Under the pieces are notes generated by a model that was given only the letters and a program-made list of their open reading frames with translations, did no database searches and was not told where the DNA came from. Made by a program: the position numbers and the translations under genes. DNA of 64,000 bases from Peptoniphilus_A harei_B. Its GTDB lineage: Bacteria > Bacillota > Clostridia > Tissierellales > Peptoniphilaceae. Position 1 is the first letter of the stretch; the number at the start of each line of letters is the position of its first letter. Below are positions 16,887-25,063 of this stretch, piece after piece. The stretch spans positions 124,001 through 188,000 of the forward strand of contig JAWGHR010000001.1 in NCBI GenBank assembly GCA_032560695.1, in the 5' to 3' direction.

Positions 16887-17968
16887 CTTTCACCCTCCAT
16901 CACTAGGTCGAGAAGGGCTATAGCCGTAATCATTTCTATTGCAACAAGAGCCCTTGGCACAATGGAAGGGTCGTGTCTACCCACAATTTTTAACTTTGAA
17001 TTACTCTTGTCCTTAAGTGAAACAGTATCCTGAGCCTTAGCTATAGAACTCGTTGGCTTTACAGCAGTCCTAAAAACAATTGGCATACCAGTTGAAAGTC
17101 CACCTATTATTCCCCCGTGATTATTAGTCCTAGTTTTTATTTCGTTATTTTCATAATAATAAGGATCATTGTGGACACTTCCCAGCATTTTTGCAGCTTC
17201 AAAACCACTTCCAAATTCAATCCCCTTTACTCCAGGAACTGAAAAAACTGCATGAGAAATAACTGACTCTAGAGAGTCAAAAAAGGGCTCGCCAATTCCC
17301 ACCGGCATATTTAAAATAAAAGTTTCTACTATACCTCCAATGGAGTCTCCTTCTTTCTTTGCCTTTAAAATTTCTTCTTTCATTTTTTCTCTTGAAGAAG
17401 GATTTATAACAGGAAAATCTTGATTTTTAAAGTCATAAAAGTTCTCTTCTTTTATATCCTCTAAATTTATTTCACTATCATCAGACAAACCTATACTTTT
17501 AATTCTTGAGTAAATTTTTATCCCTCTTTCCATTAAAAGATCTTCAGCAATTGACCCTCCTATTACAAGAGGGGCTGTCATCCTTCCAGAAAACTGACCT
17601 CCACCTCTTATATCATTATTAGATGAATACTTAACATAGGCTGGATAGTCAGCATGAGATGGTCTAGGCATATCCCTAAGATTGTCATAGTCCTTGGATC
17701 TTTGGTCCTTGTTTTTAATTATTGCACAAAGAGGTGCCCCACAAGTTATGTCGTCTACCTCTCCACTAACAAGTTCATAATAGTCCTCTTCTTTTCTAGG
17801 CGTTGAAAATTCATTTCTCCCAGGTCTTCTTCTATCAAGATTTTTTGCAATTAAATCTCTGTTTATTTTGTATCCAGCTTTAATTCCATCAATAACTAGA
17901 CCAATTTCACTTGAGTGGGATTGACCAAATAATGTTACTTTAAAATTTTTACCGAAACTATAGGACAT
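16883..17968 (-). CDS. aroC: Chorismate synthase
   Basis: Last shared step: trans-elimination of phosphate from EPSP to give chorismate, needing reduced FMN. About 361 residues beginning SYSFGKNFKVTLFGQSHS, with RRRPGRNEFSTPRKE, RPSHADYPAYVKY, RGGGQFSGRMTAPLV and the C-terminal RHDPSIVPRA. An in-frame GTG at 17977 sits inside the AGGAGGTG ribosome site; ATG 17968 is eight bases after it and gives the family N terminus. It overlaps the aroA end by 11 bases. Confidence 0.96.
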   Translation of the reverse strand: MSYSFGKNFKVTLFGQSHSSEIGLVIDGIKAGYKINRDLIAKNLDRRRPGRNEFSTPRKEEDYYELVSGEVDDITCGAPLCAIIKNKDQRSKDYDNLRDMPRPSHADYPAYVKYSSNNDIRGGGQFSGRMTAPLVIGGSIAEDLLMERGIKIYSRIKSIGLSDDSEINLEDIKEENFYDFKNQDFPVINPSSREKMKEEILKAKKEGDSIGGIVETFILNMPVGIGEPFFDSLESVISHAVFSVPGVKGIEFGSGFEAAKMLGSVHNDPYYYENNEIKTRTNNHGGIIGGLSTGMPIVFRTAVKPTSSIAKAQDTVSLKDKSNSKLKIVGRHDPSIVPRALVAIEMITAIALLDLVMEGER

Positions 17969-19196
17969 GATTTTCACCTCCTAGTGAAGCTAAGTCCTTG
18001 TAAAATTCTTTGTATGATTTTTCTACACATTCGCTATCAATAATCTCTATTGGTCCCTTGGCAAAGCCTGCAGCAATAGATGCAGACATGGCTATCCTGT
18101 GATCATTAAAGGAGTTTATTTTACATGAATTAAATTCTTTTATGCCCTTAAAGGAAAAGGAGTTTTCTTTTAAAAAAACTTTAACTCCTAAGTTTTTCAA
18201 CATTTCTATAGTTGACTCTACCCTGTCACTTTCCTTTAATTTCAATCTTTCAATATTTATGACCTCTACATCTTTTCCATATATTCCAGCTAAAACTGAT
18301 AGGATTGGAATTGTGTCGGGAATATTTTTTGCATCTATTATGATTTTATCTTTGGCCTCATTTTTCTTTACAAACTTATAGGAATCTTTTGAAGTGTTTT
18401 CTAGTCCAAGCTCCTCAAAATATTTTAAGGCTTTCATATCTCCTTGGATTGATAATTTATTTAAACCTATAACTTCCACTCCAGCTCCTAAAAAGAATAG
18501 GGCGTTAGACCAGTCCTTTTCAACAATATAATCTTGTCCTATAAATTTTCCCCTGCTTGAATAAATATTTTTATTTTCTAAGACTTTTACTCCAAATTTA
18601 TCCATAACATCTATTGTCATATCAATATAGGGCCTTGATTCTGTCTCAGTTGTTAGTTTAATAGTGCAGTCCTGTCCTATTCCTCCAGCTGCCAACAATA
18701 AACCAGTAATAAACTGAGAAGAAATATTTCCTGGAATTTCAAAATTATAGTTTTTTAATTTTCCACTGATGAAAATTTTTTCTCCCACTTCTTTTATAGA
18801 AACTCCATGTTTTGGAAATAAGTCGAAGTAAACAGAGTTAGTTCTTGTTATCAGACTTCCCCTTCTTATAACTTCAGCTTCTATTCCAAGTGCTCCTAGA
18901 ATGGGCAAAATAAATCTTAAGGTGCTTCCACTTTCCCCTACATCAATAAGTGTTTTTTTGTTGTATTCTTCTGGAGTTTCAATGTGGAACTTGCTTCCTT
19001 CCCTCGAAACTTTTACTCCTAAAGACTCTACAACATTTATGGATGCTTCTATATCTTTTGACAAGTTATCAATTTCTAAAATAGATTCACCTCTTGCCAA
19101 AGCAGCACAGAAGATTGCCCTATGAGCATAGGATTTTGAAGTAATTCCTGAAATTTTTCCATTTAATTTTTTATTTTCAATGAGTCTATTAATCAT
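17958..19196 (-). CDS. aroA: 3-phosphoshikimate 1-carboxyvinyltransferase (EPSP synthase)
   Basis: Transfers the enolpyruvyl group of PEP to shikimate 3-phosphate. About 412 residues with the two-domain inside-out barrel pattern: KLNGKISGITSKSYAHRA (PEP site), DVGESGSTLRFILPILGALG, GNISSQFITGLLLA, DTIPILSVLAG, LKESDRV and NDHRIAMSASIAAG. The first-motif SGST form suggests a sensitive-type active site, but this is only a motif reading. TTG 19205 is an alternative start; ATG 19196 has GGAAAAA before it. Overlaps aroB by a few bases. Confidence 0.95.
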   Translation of the reverse strand: MINRLIENKKLNGKISGITSKSYAHRAIFCAALARGESILEIDNLSKDIEASINVVESLGVKVSREGSKFHIETPEEYNKKTLIDVGESGSTLRFILPILGALGIEAEVIRRGSLITRTNSVYFDLFPKHGVSIKEVGEKIFISGKLKNYNFEIPGNISSQFITGLLLAAGGIGQDCTIKLTTETESRPYIDMTIDVMDKFGVKVLENKNIYSSRGKFIGQDYIVEKDWSNALFFLGAGVEVIGLNKLSIQGDMKALKYFEELGLENTSKDSYKFVKKNEAKDKIIIDAKNIPDTIPILSVLAGIYGKDVEVINIERLKLKESDRVESTIEMLKNLGVKVFLKENSFSFKGIKEFNSCKINSFNDHRIAMSASIAAGFAKGPIEIIDSECVEKSYKEFYKDLASLGGENHVL

Positions 19197-20229
19197 TTTT
19201 TCCAAGTTCTATTATTTCCCTTAATTCATCAAAATCAATTATTTTACTCATAACTTCTCCAATTTTTGTTGGAATAATTATGTTTATCCTATTATTTTTT
19301 ATCTTCTTGTCATGCTTTAGTACTTCTAAAATTTCATCTGTATCAAAGTCATAAGTTATTGGTAAATTATGATTCTTAAAAGCTTCGATTAGGTCTTTAT
19401 AAAAGTCATCTTCTGCAAGACCCAATTTATAAGCTGCCCTTGCCATATATATTGTTCCTATGCCAATGCTCTCGCCATGATTAAATTCATAGTTTGACAG
19501 GGATTCAATCCCATGACCTATTGTGTGTCCAAGATTTAATTTTTGTCTCTTACCCTTGTCCCTTTCGTCATCTCTCACAAAGTCCAGCTTTATGTTTAAA
19601 GATTTGTCAATAATTTTTTCATAGTCGAGTTCATCAGCTGACTTTAAATAGTCAAAAAATTCCCTATCCCTTAAGACAGAATACTTGAAAATTTCTGCCA
19701 GTCCATTATTAATATTTCTCTCATCAAGACTTTCCAAAAAACTGTAATCAATGTGAACATACTTTGGAAAATAGAAGGATCCAATTTGATTTTTTAAGTT
19801 CATAAAATTAATTCCATTTTTTCCACCAACAGAAGAGTCAATCATTGATAGTAAAGTTGTAGGAACCGCAATAAAATCAATTCCCCTAAGATAACTTGCA
19901 GCAACATATCCACCAAGGTCTCCAACTACTCCTCCTCCAAAGGCAATTATTGCGTCACCCCTGTTAAAATTATTTCCTACAAGAAACTTATTAATTTCCA
20001 CAAAATTCTCGATTGATTTTGATTCTTCTCCTGGAGTAATTTTAAAAATAAAGTATTCCAAGCCATTCATTATATTTTTTATTCTTTCCTCGTATAAAGA
20101 AAAAACATTTTCGTCGGTAATTATCAAAAATTTTGATTCGCTTCTTTCTCTTAAAAAGTCTCTTAACTTGTCGTCACTTTTATAATCAATATCTATTTTA
20201 TAAGAGTTTTCTTTTACTAGTATTTCCAT
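19189..20229 (-). CDS. aroB: 3-dehydroquinate synthase
   Basis: Cyclises DAHP to 3-dehydroquinate with NAD and a divalent metal. 346 residues with FGGGVVGDLGGYVAASYLRGIDF, VPTTLLSMIDSSVGGKNGIN, the metal ligands in LNLGHTIGHGIES and NHGESIGIG. SD TTAGGGG before ATG 20229. It is the first gene of the eight-gene operon; upstream are about 100 bases with TATGAT-like -10 candidates but no strong promoter that I can defend. Confidence 0.95.
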   Translation of the reverse strand: MEILVKENSYKIDIDYKSDDKLRDFLRERSESKFLIITDENVFSLYEERIKNIMNGLEYFIFKITPGEESKSIENFVEINKFLVGNNFNRGDAIIAFGGGVVGDLGGYVAASYLRGIDFIAVPTTLLSMIDSSVGGKNGINFMNLKNQIGSFYFPKYVHIDYSFLESLDERNINNGLAEIFKYSVLRDREFFDYLKSADELDYEKIIDKSLNIKLDFVRDDERDKGKRQKLNLGHTIGHGIESLSNYEFNHGESIGIGTIYMARAAYKLGLAEDDFYKDLIEAFKNHNLPITYDFDTDEILEVLKHDKKIKNNRINIIIPTKIGEVMSKIIDFDELREIIELGKND

Positions 20230-20321
20230 AAAACACCCCTAAGTATTCACTCCCTCTATCATAAATCATAGGCACTCATAAATAAAGGAAAGGACTCTAA
20301 TTTTTTATAATTTTAAATAAA

Positions 20322-20352
20322 AAAATACTGGAGAAAAAATTTTAATCTCCAG
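20322..20352 (-). terminator. Terminator of znuABC
   Basis: Minus-strand stem CTGGAGA / TCTCCAG (20346-20352 with 20328-20334), 11-base loop, then TATTTTTTT. Stands 15 bases after the znuB stop. Confidence 0.8.
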
Positions 20353-20366
20353 CTAAATTTTTTTAT

Positions 20367-21158
20367 TTATTTTCTCTTTATAATTAGTAAAATTGTTAAA
20401 AATAAAACTCCAATTAATACAATAGCACCACCTGGTTTTAAGCCTAAGTAAAATGAGGATATTAATCCAAGCATTGTAAAAATAAATCCAAAAATTGATG
20501 CCAAGATAGTTGTCTTTAGATATCCAACTTTAAACTGCATGGCACAAGCTACTGGCACAACCATTAGGGATGAAATTATTAAAATCCCAACAGTCCTTGC
20601 TGAAACAGAAATAGTAACAGCTATTAGAATCATGAAAATTAAATTTATCCTATCCACGTTAACTCCAGAAAGTCTTGCAGAGGACTCATCAAATGAAATG
20701 TACATTAAGTCTACAAATAAATATGAGAACAAGAAAAATACTACAATCGAAACTCCAAGTATTAAATAAAAATCTAACTTTGGAATCGCTATAATAGATC
20801 CAAATAAGTATTCTTCAAAATTTGCACTAGTCTTAACAAAGCCTGAAAAAAGTGACGCAAGACCAATTCCTGTACTCATTAATATTGCAGATGAAATTTC
20901 TTGATATCCTGGAAACTTCGTCCTCACATATTCCAAAAATAGAGATCCAAAAACGCACAAGACTAGAGCGCCTAAAACTGGAGAAGTTGATGTTATTAAC
21001 CCAAGCATTACACCTGCAAGTGAAACGTGAGATAGTGCATCTCCAATTACAGAAATTTTTTTATTTACAACCACAACACCCATGCAAGGGATTATAATTG
21101 ATAAAAACGCTCCAACAATTAAAGCCTTTAACATATATGAATACTGAAAAATTTCCAT
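20367..21158 (-). CDS. znuB: Metal (zinc/manganese) ABC transporter permease
   Basis: 263 residues, almost all hydrophobic, with about eight membrane helices and the ABC-3 family loop GDALSHVSLAGVMLG, where acidic and histidine residues line the metal path. Partner of the ATPase and binding protein encoded just upstream. Start overlaps the ATPase stop as TAATG. Zinc is inferred from the His-rich binding protein and Fur-family regulator; manganese remains possible for this family. Confidence 0.88.
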   Translation of the reverse strand: MEIFQYSYMLKALIVGAFLSIIIPCMGVVVVNKKISVIGDALSHVSLAGVMLGLITSTSPVLGALVLCVFGSLFLEYVRTKFPGYQEISSAILMSTGIGLASLFSGFVKTSANFEEYLFGSIIAIPKLDFYLILGVSIVVFFLFSYLFVDLMYISFDESSARLSGVNVDRINLIFMILIAVTISVSARTVGILIISSLMVVPVACAMQFKVGYLKTTILASIFGFIFTMLGLISSFYLGLKPGGAIVLIGVLFLTILLIIKRK

Positions 21159-21817
21159 TATTTCACTTCCCTTATCTTCTTATCTTTTATCTCATAAACC
21201 TTGTTAACATTGTCTTCTATTTCTTCAAGGTTGTGAGTTATCATAAGAATTGTAATGTGGTGTTCTTGATTTATGTGACTTAAAAGGTGAAATAAAGCTT
21301 CCTTAGACTCCTTATCTACACCAGTCATGGGTTCATCAAGAATCAAAAACTCTGGAGTTGCAACCAGCGTCTTTGCGATTAAAATTCTTTGTCTTTGTCC
21401 ACCAGACAGTTCTGTATAAAGCCTGTCTCTGTAATCATTCATACCAACAAGACTTAAAGCATTGGTTATTTTTTCTTTATGATAACTTTTTAATTTTCTA
21501 AATCCCTTATTTCTTGGATAAAGAGCAAGGGACAAGAGTTCTGAAACTGTAATTGGGAACTCAAGGCTTGATGGAACAGAAAGTTGTGGTACATAACCAA
21601 TGTTTTCTATTCCATTTTCAGTATAAAAAGAAACAGTGCCCTCCAGTGGCTTAAGTTGTTTTAAAATAAGTTTAACTAAAGTCGACTTTCCAGCACCATT
21701 AGATCCTATAAGGGCGATATAGTCGCCCCTATAGACATCAAAGTTTATATCATCCAAAACTAAATCATCATTATATTTGAATTTTAGATTTTTAATTTCT
21801 AACAATTTTTCCTTCAC
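21158..21817 (-). CDS. znuC: Metal ABC transporter ATP-binding protein
   Basis: 219 residues with Walker A GSNGAGKSTLVK, ABC signature LSGGQRQRILIAKT, Walker B FLILDEPMTGVD and the switch histidine in MITHNLEE. Powers the uptake of the metal delivered by the lipoprotein. Uses GTG as start, overlapping the znuA stop (TAGTG), and SD-like AAAATAG sequence is weak, so it likely depends on coupling. Confidence 0.92.
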   Translation of the reverse strand: MKEKLLEIKNLKFKYNDDLVLDDINFDVYRGDYIALIGSNGAGKSTLVKLILKQLKPLEGTVSFYTENGIENIGYVPQLSVPSSLEFPITVSELLSLALYPRNKGFRKLKSYHKEKITNALSLVGMNDYRDRLYTELSGGQRQRILIAKTLVATPEFLILDEPMTGVDKESKEALFHLLSHINQEHHITILMITHNLEEIEDNVNKVYEIKDKKIREVK

Positions 21818-22899
21818 TATTTTAAAGCACCTACTAAATTTTCTAGATTTTCTTCCATGATGCTAAAATAATCTGCCTTGTTATCTACTTGCTCTTGGCT
21901 TAAACCTTCGATTGGAGAAAGTACCTTAACTTGGCAGCCAGTTTCACTTGCAATTATGTTTGAAACCTTAGGATCAATTAATTCTTCTGTAAAAATAGTT
22001 GTAATATTATTTTCTTTGATATAAGAAATTATTTCTGCCATCTTCTTTGCATCTGGTTCTGTTTCTGCATTTACACCCTTAACTCCAATTTGAGTTAATC
22101 CATAATCTTTACAAAGATAACCATAAGCTTCGTGACTTACAACAATTTCTTTATTTGGAAGATTTGCTAAGCTTTTACTGTATTTAGCATCAAGTTCATC
22201 TAACATTTTAGCATATTTTTCATAATTTGACTCATAATAATCTGCATTGTCTTTATCAAGTTCCACTAAGGCATTTTTAATATTTTCCATTTCTATTTTT
22301 GCATTCTTTGGTGAAATCCATACATGTGGATCCATTGGTCCATGGTGATGTCCTTCGTGGTCATGATCTTCATGATCGTGGTTGTTTTCTGTAGCTTCAT
22401 GATTGTGATTATGATTTTCTTCAGCTTCATGATTATTATTGTGGTTATGGTTTTCTTCTGCTTCGTGGTCATGGTCGTGGTCATGATCTTCGTCTTCATG
22501 ATCATGGCAATGAGTTGACTTAATAAGGTCAACACCTTCTGATGCTTCAACAACTTTAAGGTCCTTATTTGATAGTGAACCAATAACTTTGTCAGTCCAT
22601 GATTCAAGACCTGCTCCATTGTAAATAAACATATCAGCATTTTCTAGATTTTTAATTGCATTAGAATCTGGTTCCCAACCATGAGGTTCAGTTCCTTGTG
22701 GCATAACCATTTCAACGTCTAATTTATCTCCAGCAATTTTTTTTGTAAAATCATAAATTGGATATACAGAAGCATAAACCTTTAGCTTATTTTCTTTATC
22801 GCTAGCGACACTAGAGTTCTTTGCTTCTCCTCCTTTGGAGCATCCTGATAATAAAATAATTCCTGCTAATAAAAATATAAATTTTTTGATATTTTTCAT
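21817..22899 (-). CDS. znuA: Zinc-binding lipoprotein of ABC transporter (ZnuA/AdcA type)
   Basis: 360 residues. Type II signal peptide with lipobox LLSGC (Cys20), so it is anchored outside the membrane. The cluster A-1 fold is seen in VYASVYPIYDFTKKIAG, EPHGWEPD, GPMDPHVWISP, VVSHEAYGYL and FTEELIDPK, supplying the His/Glu metal ligands. About residues 130-192 form a flexible loop with more than twenty histidines and two copies of an EAEENHNHN unit, typical of zinc rather than manganese carriers. SD AGGAGG before ATG 22899. Confidence 0.94.
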   Translation of the reverse strand: MKNIKKFIFLLAGIILLSGCSKGGEAKNSSVASDKENKLKVYASVYPIYDFTKKIAGDKLDVEMVMPQGTEPHGWEPDSNAIKNLENADMFIYNGAGLESWTDKVIGSLSNKDLKVVEASEGVDLIKSTHCHDHEDEDHDHDHDHEAEENHNHNNNHEAEENHNHNHEATENNHDHEDHDHEGHHHGPMDPHVWISPKNAKIEMENIKNALVELDKDNADYYESNYEKYAKMLDELDAKYSKSLANLPNKEIVVSHEAYGYLCKDYGLTQIGVKGVNAETEPDAKKMAEIISYIKENNITTIFTEELIDPKVSNIIASETGCQVKVLSPIEGLSQEQVDNKADYFSIMEENLENLVGALK

Positions 22900-22915
22900 T
22901 TTTCCTCCTAAACAA

Positions 22916-22930
22916 TAATGATTTGCATTA
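22916..22930. promoter_or_regulatory. Candidate Zur/Fur operator
   Basis: TAATGATTTGCATTA is an imperfect 7-1-7 inverted repeat of the Fur-family type, resembling the TAATnATTA core of Firmicute Zur boxes. It lies directly downstream of the znuA -10 element, over the predicted transcription start, where bound repressor would block the operon. Confidence 0.5.
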
Positions 22931-22933
22931 GTA

Positions 22934-22942
22934 ATTATAACA
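22934..22942 (-). promoter_or_regulatory. Extended -10 of znuABC
   Basis: Reads TGTTATAAT on the minus strand. The -35 region 17-18 bases upstream is poor (CTTTTA), as allowed for extended -10 promoters. The candidate operator follows within four bases. Confidence 0.5.
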
Positions 22943-22987
22943 GATATTTATTATAATAAAAGGATTTTTTTAAAATTACTTATACTT

Positions 22988-22996
22988 TGTTATAAT
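22988..22996 (+). promoter_or_regulatory. Extended -10 of the Fur-family regulator gene
   Basis: TGTTATAAT on the plus strand, 24 bases before the start codon. -35 region is a T-rich TTTTAA. The ribosome site AAAGGCGGTG follows. Confidence 0.45.
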
Positions 22997-23020
22997 TAAA
23001 CTATTAAAGGCGGTGAAGTC

Positions 23021-23434
23021 ATGAAAATATTTGAAGATATTTTGAAAAAAAATAATTTGAAAGTAACCAAAGGTCGTCTTACCCTTTTAGAAGAATTAAA
23101 TAAATCTGAAGTTCCTATGAATACAGAAGAAATTTTTGAATCTGCTGACAAGGATACGATTCCAAGTCTAACTTCTTTATATAGGATGTTAAATGAGCTT
23201 TCAGCAAAAGGGATAATAAGAAAGAATTTATACTCTAATGGTCTTCTCTATTATGAGTTCGCGGGATCTGAGCATAGACACTATATTGTTTGCTCTAAGT
23301 GTGGCAAGGTTTCTCCAATCAAAGAATGTCCTATATCAGATTTCGAAAAAATTGCTGAAGAAGAGACTGGTTTTAAAGTAATTGGTCACCTCGTTGAATT
23401 AAAAGGTATTTGCCCAGAATGTCAAAATAATTAA
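23021..23434 (+). CDS. zur: Fur-family transcriptional regulator, probable zinc regulator
   Basis: 137 residues: winged-helix domain (KGRLTLLEELNKSEVPMNTEEIFE, SLTSLYRMLNELSAKGII) followed by the dimer domain with HRHYIVCSKCGKV and a C-terminal GICPECQ, giving the two CxxC pairs of the structural zinc site. Divergent from znuABC, so zinc control is the natural reading, although Fur or PerR cannot be excluded by sequence alone. ATG 23021 after AAAGGCGGTG. Confidence 0.82.
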   Translation: MKIFEDILKKNNLKVTKGRLTLLEELNKSEVPMNTEEIFESADKDTIPSLTSLYRMLNELSAKGIIRKNLYSNGLLYYEFAGSEHRHYIVCSKCGKVSPIKECPISDFEKIAEEETGFKVIGHLVELKGICPECQNN

Positions 23435-23450
23435 TTCCATATTATGGAAT
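23434..23450. repeat. Perfect 17-base palindrome ATTCCATA-T-TATGGAAT
   Basis: Eight-base arms around one central base, beginning at the last base of the regulator stop codon. It has 7-1-7 Fur-box geometry but not the znu box sequence. It may be a weak hairpin of the zur mRNA end or a protein site for the promoter that follows. Confidence 0.5.
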
Positions 23451-23474
23451 AGTATTCGTATAGCAAAATTTATC

Positions 23475-23502
23475 TTTACTTTTTCTAGTTTAGAGGTATA
23501 AT
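23475..23502 (+). promoter_or_regulatory. Promoter-like element with no ORF behind it
   Basis: TTTACT (23475-23480), 16 bases, TATAAT (23497-23502). The predicted transcript from about 23508 would reach the strong terminator at 23561-23599 with no open frame, so it is a small-RNA candidate. Confidence 0.35.
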
Positions 23503-23560
23503 TATATTAGTGAAATAATATTTGAATTATTTTACTATCCTTTACTTATATTTTGAAAAT

Positions 23561-23605
23561 AAAAGAGACTTACTGTACACCCCGCAGTAAGTCTCTTTTA
23601 TTTTA
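23561..23605. terminator. Strong bidirectional terminator
   Basis: Perfect 15-bp stem (23561-23575 with 23585-23599, AAAAGAGACTTACTG) and a 9-base loop, A-rich before and T-rich after on either strand. It separates the zur side from the convergent antiporter gene. Confidence 0.85.
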
Positions 23606-23609
23606 TATT

Positions 23610-24908
23610 TTATAATAATGTTGTGACAAATCCACCTAATACAATTAATGGTAAACCAAAGAAAATCATCTGTGGTATACAGGTATCCTTTATGTGCTCG
23701 TGCTGACCATCAACAGAAAGACCAGATGTTGGTCCAAGAGTTGTATCTGATGCCGGTGATCCTGCATCACCACAAGCTGCAGCAATTGTAACAAGTAGGA
23801 TAGTTGCTCTAACTGAATATCCTAGACTCATGGCAATTGGAACATAAATTGCAGAAATAATTGGAACTGTACCAAAAGAAGTTCCTATTCCAAGGGTTAT
23901 CATTAGTCCAAGTAAAATCATTACATAAGAAGCTACTAGTTTTGATCCACCTAGTAGATTTTGAGCAACCTGTACTAAGTCATCAATAGCTCCAGATTTT
24001 ATAACTACATTTGCATAACCTGCTGCAATTAACATTACAAAGGCAATAAAGCCCATCATGTTAATACCACCGTCAAGCGTCTTTTGCATATCGGACCACT
24101 TTATTACCCTTGTCACTACGACAAATATAAGGCCAACTAAGGCTCCCAGAGGAAGTGAATCAGTTAATAGTTGAACTACAACAGTAATGACTCCTGAAAG
24201 AAGAACTAAAACATGCTTCTTTTCAAGTTTATCTGGAACTTCAACTATTTCTCCCTCTACATCCTTTGTTTCATATTCCTTGTCTTTCATAAAGAAAATT
24301 AATCCTGCACAAAGACCTAAGAACATAATTGCTGCAACAATCCAGTTAGTTCCTGTTACATCCTTATCTGTAATATTAAGTCCAGACCTTCCAAAAGAAT
24401 CAATAATTAATCCATGGAAAATCGCACCATATCCAAGTGGTAAGGCAATGTAAGGTGCCTTCAAGCCAAATCCAAAGGAAACAGAAAGCATTTTTCTGTT
24501 CATTTTCATCTTATTTGTAACTGCAAGAAGTGGTGGTATTAATATTGGAATAAAAGCAATGTGGATTGGTATAACAGTTTCAGCCATTATAGCTATTACT
24601 ATTATTATTCCACAAAGTAAGATTTTGTTTCCCTTAACTAGAGATCCAATCTTCTTAGCCATTATTCCTGCTGCACCAGTTTCTTCCATACAGTAAGCTA
24701 AAGAACCTAATAGTATATAACTTAAGGCTGTTTCAGCGTTACCTCCCATTCCACCTATTAAGGTGTTCATAGTTTCAGCAATTCCCATACCTGAAATAAG
24801 TCCTGCAGATATTGCTGAAATCATTAAAGCAAAAAATACTGGAATTTTTGCTAAACATAAGGCTGCCAAAATAATTACTGACAGCACAACTGCATTTGTA
24901 AATATCAT
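23610..24908 (-). CDS. Na+/H+ antiporter-family membrane transporter (NhaC/YuiF-like)
   Basis: 432 residues with about eleven membrane helices. The C-terminal half has the family hallmark FGTVPIISAIYVPIA and ACGDAGSPASDTTLGPTSGL, with charged and small residues inside a helix that normally carry ions, and the N-terminal half has ETVIPIHIAFIPILIPPLL. Members exchange sodium and protons, and some relatives import amino acids, so the solute is not certain. A hydrophilic loop near residues 205-235 is acidic. Alone in its transcript. Confidence 0.75.
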   Translation of the reverse strand: MIFTNAVVLSVIILAALCLAKIPVFFALMISAISAGLISGMGIAETMNTLIGGMGGNAETALSYILLGSLAYCMEETGAAGIMAKKIGSLVKGNKILLCGIIIVIAIMAETVIPIHIAFIPILIPPLLAVTNKMKMNRKMLSVSFGFGLKAPYIALPLGYGAIFHGLIIDSFGRSGLNITDKDVTGTNWIVAAIMFLGLCAGLIFFMKDKEYETKDVEGEIVEVPDKLEKKHVLVLLSGVITVVVQLLTDSLPLGALVGLIFVVVTRVIKWSDMQKTLDGGINMMGFIAFVMLIAAGYANVVIKSGAIDDLVQVAQNLLGGSKLVASYVMILLGLMITLGIGTSFGTVPIISAIYVPIAMSLGYSVRATILLVTIAAACGDAGSPASDTTLGPTSGLSVDGQHEHIKDTCIPQMIFFGLPLIVLGGFVTTLL

Positions 24909-24969
24909 ATTTTCTCCCTTCTAGTTTTTTATTACCTCGCTTAAGTTTATTTTAATCTAAATTGACATC

Positions 24970-25005
24970 AAAAAAAAGACTTTTCTAAAAATAGAAAAAT
25001 CTTTT
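24970..25005 (-). terminator. Terminator of ftsH
   Basis: Minus-strand 14-bp stem (24992-25005 with 24974-24987, one G-U), TTTT loop, then T run. It lies about 60 bases beyond the ftsH stop. Confidence 0.75.
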
Positions 25006-25063
25006 TCCCATAAATATTATTTATTTTTTTATAAATATATATCTTAAACTTGTAATTCGAGCC

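Noticed and set aside
16883..17977. GTG starts inside the SD for aroC (17977), pabC TTG (12180), phosphoesterase GTG (4377)
   Set aside because: Each lies within the ribosome-binding sequence itself, leaving no spacing; downstream ATG starts match family N termini.
22293..22640. 115-codon minus-strand frame in znuA, Met/Thr-rich
   Set aside because: Alternate-frame reading of the CAT/GAT-type histidine-aspartate repeats of znuA, with no ribosome site.
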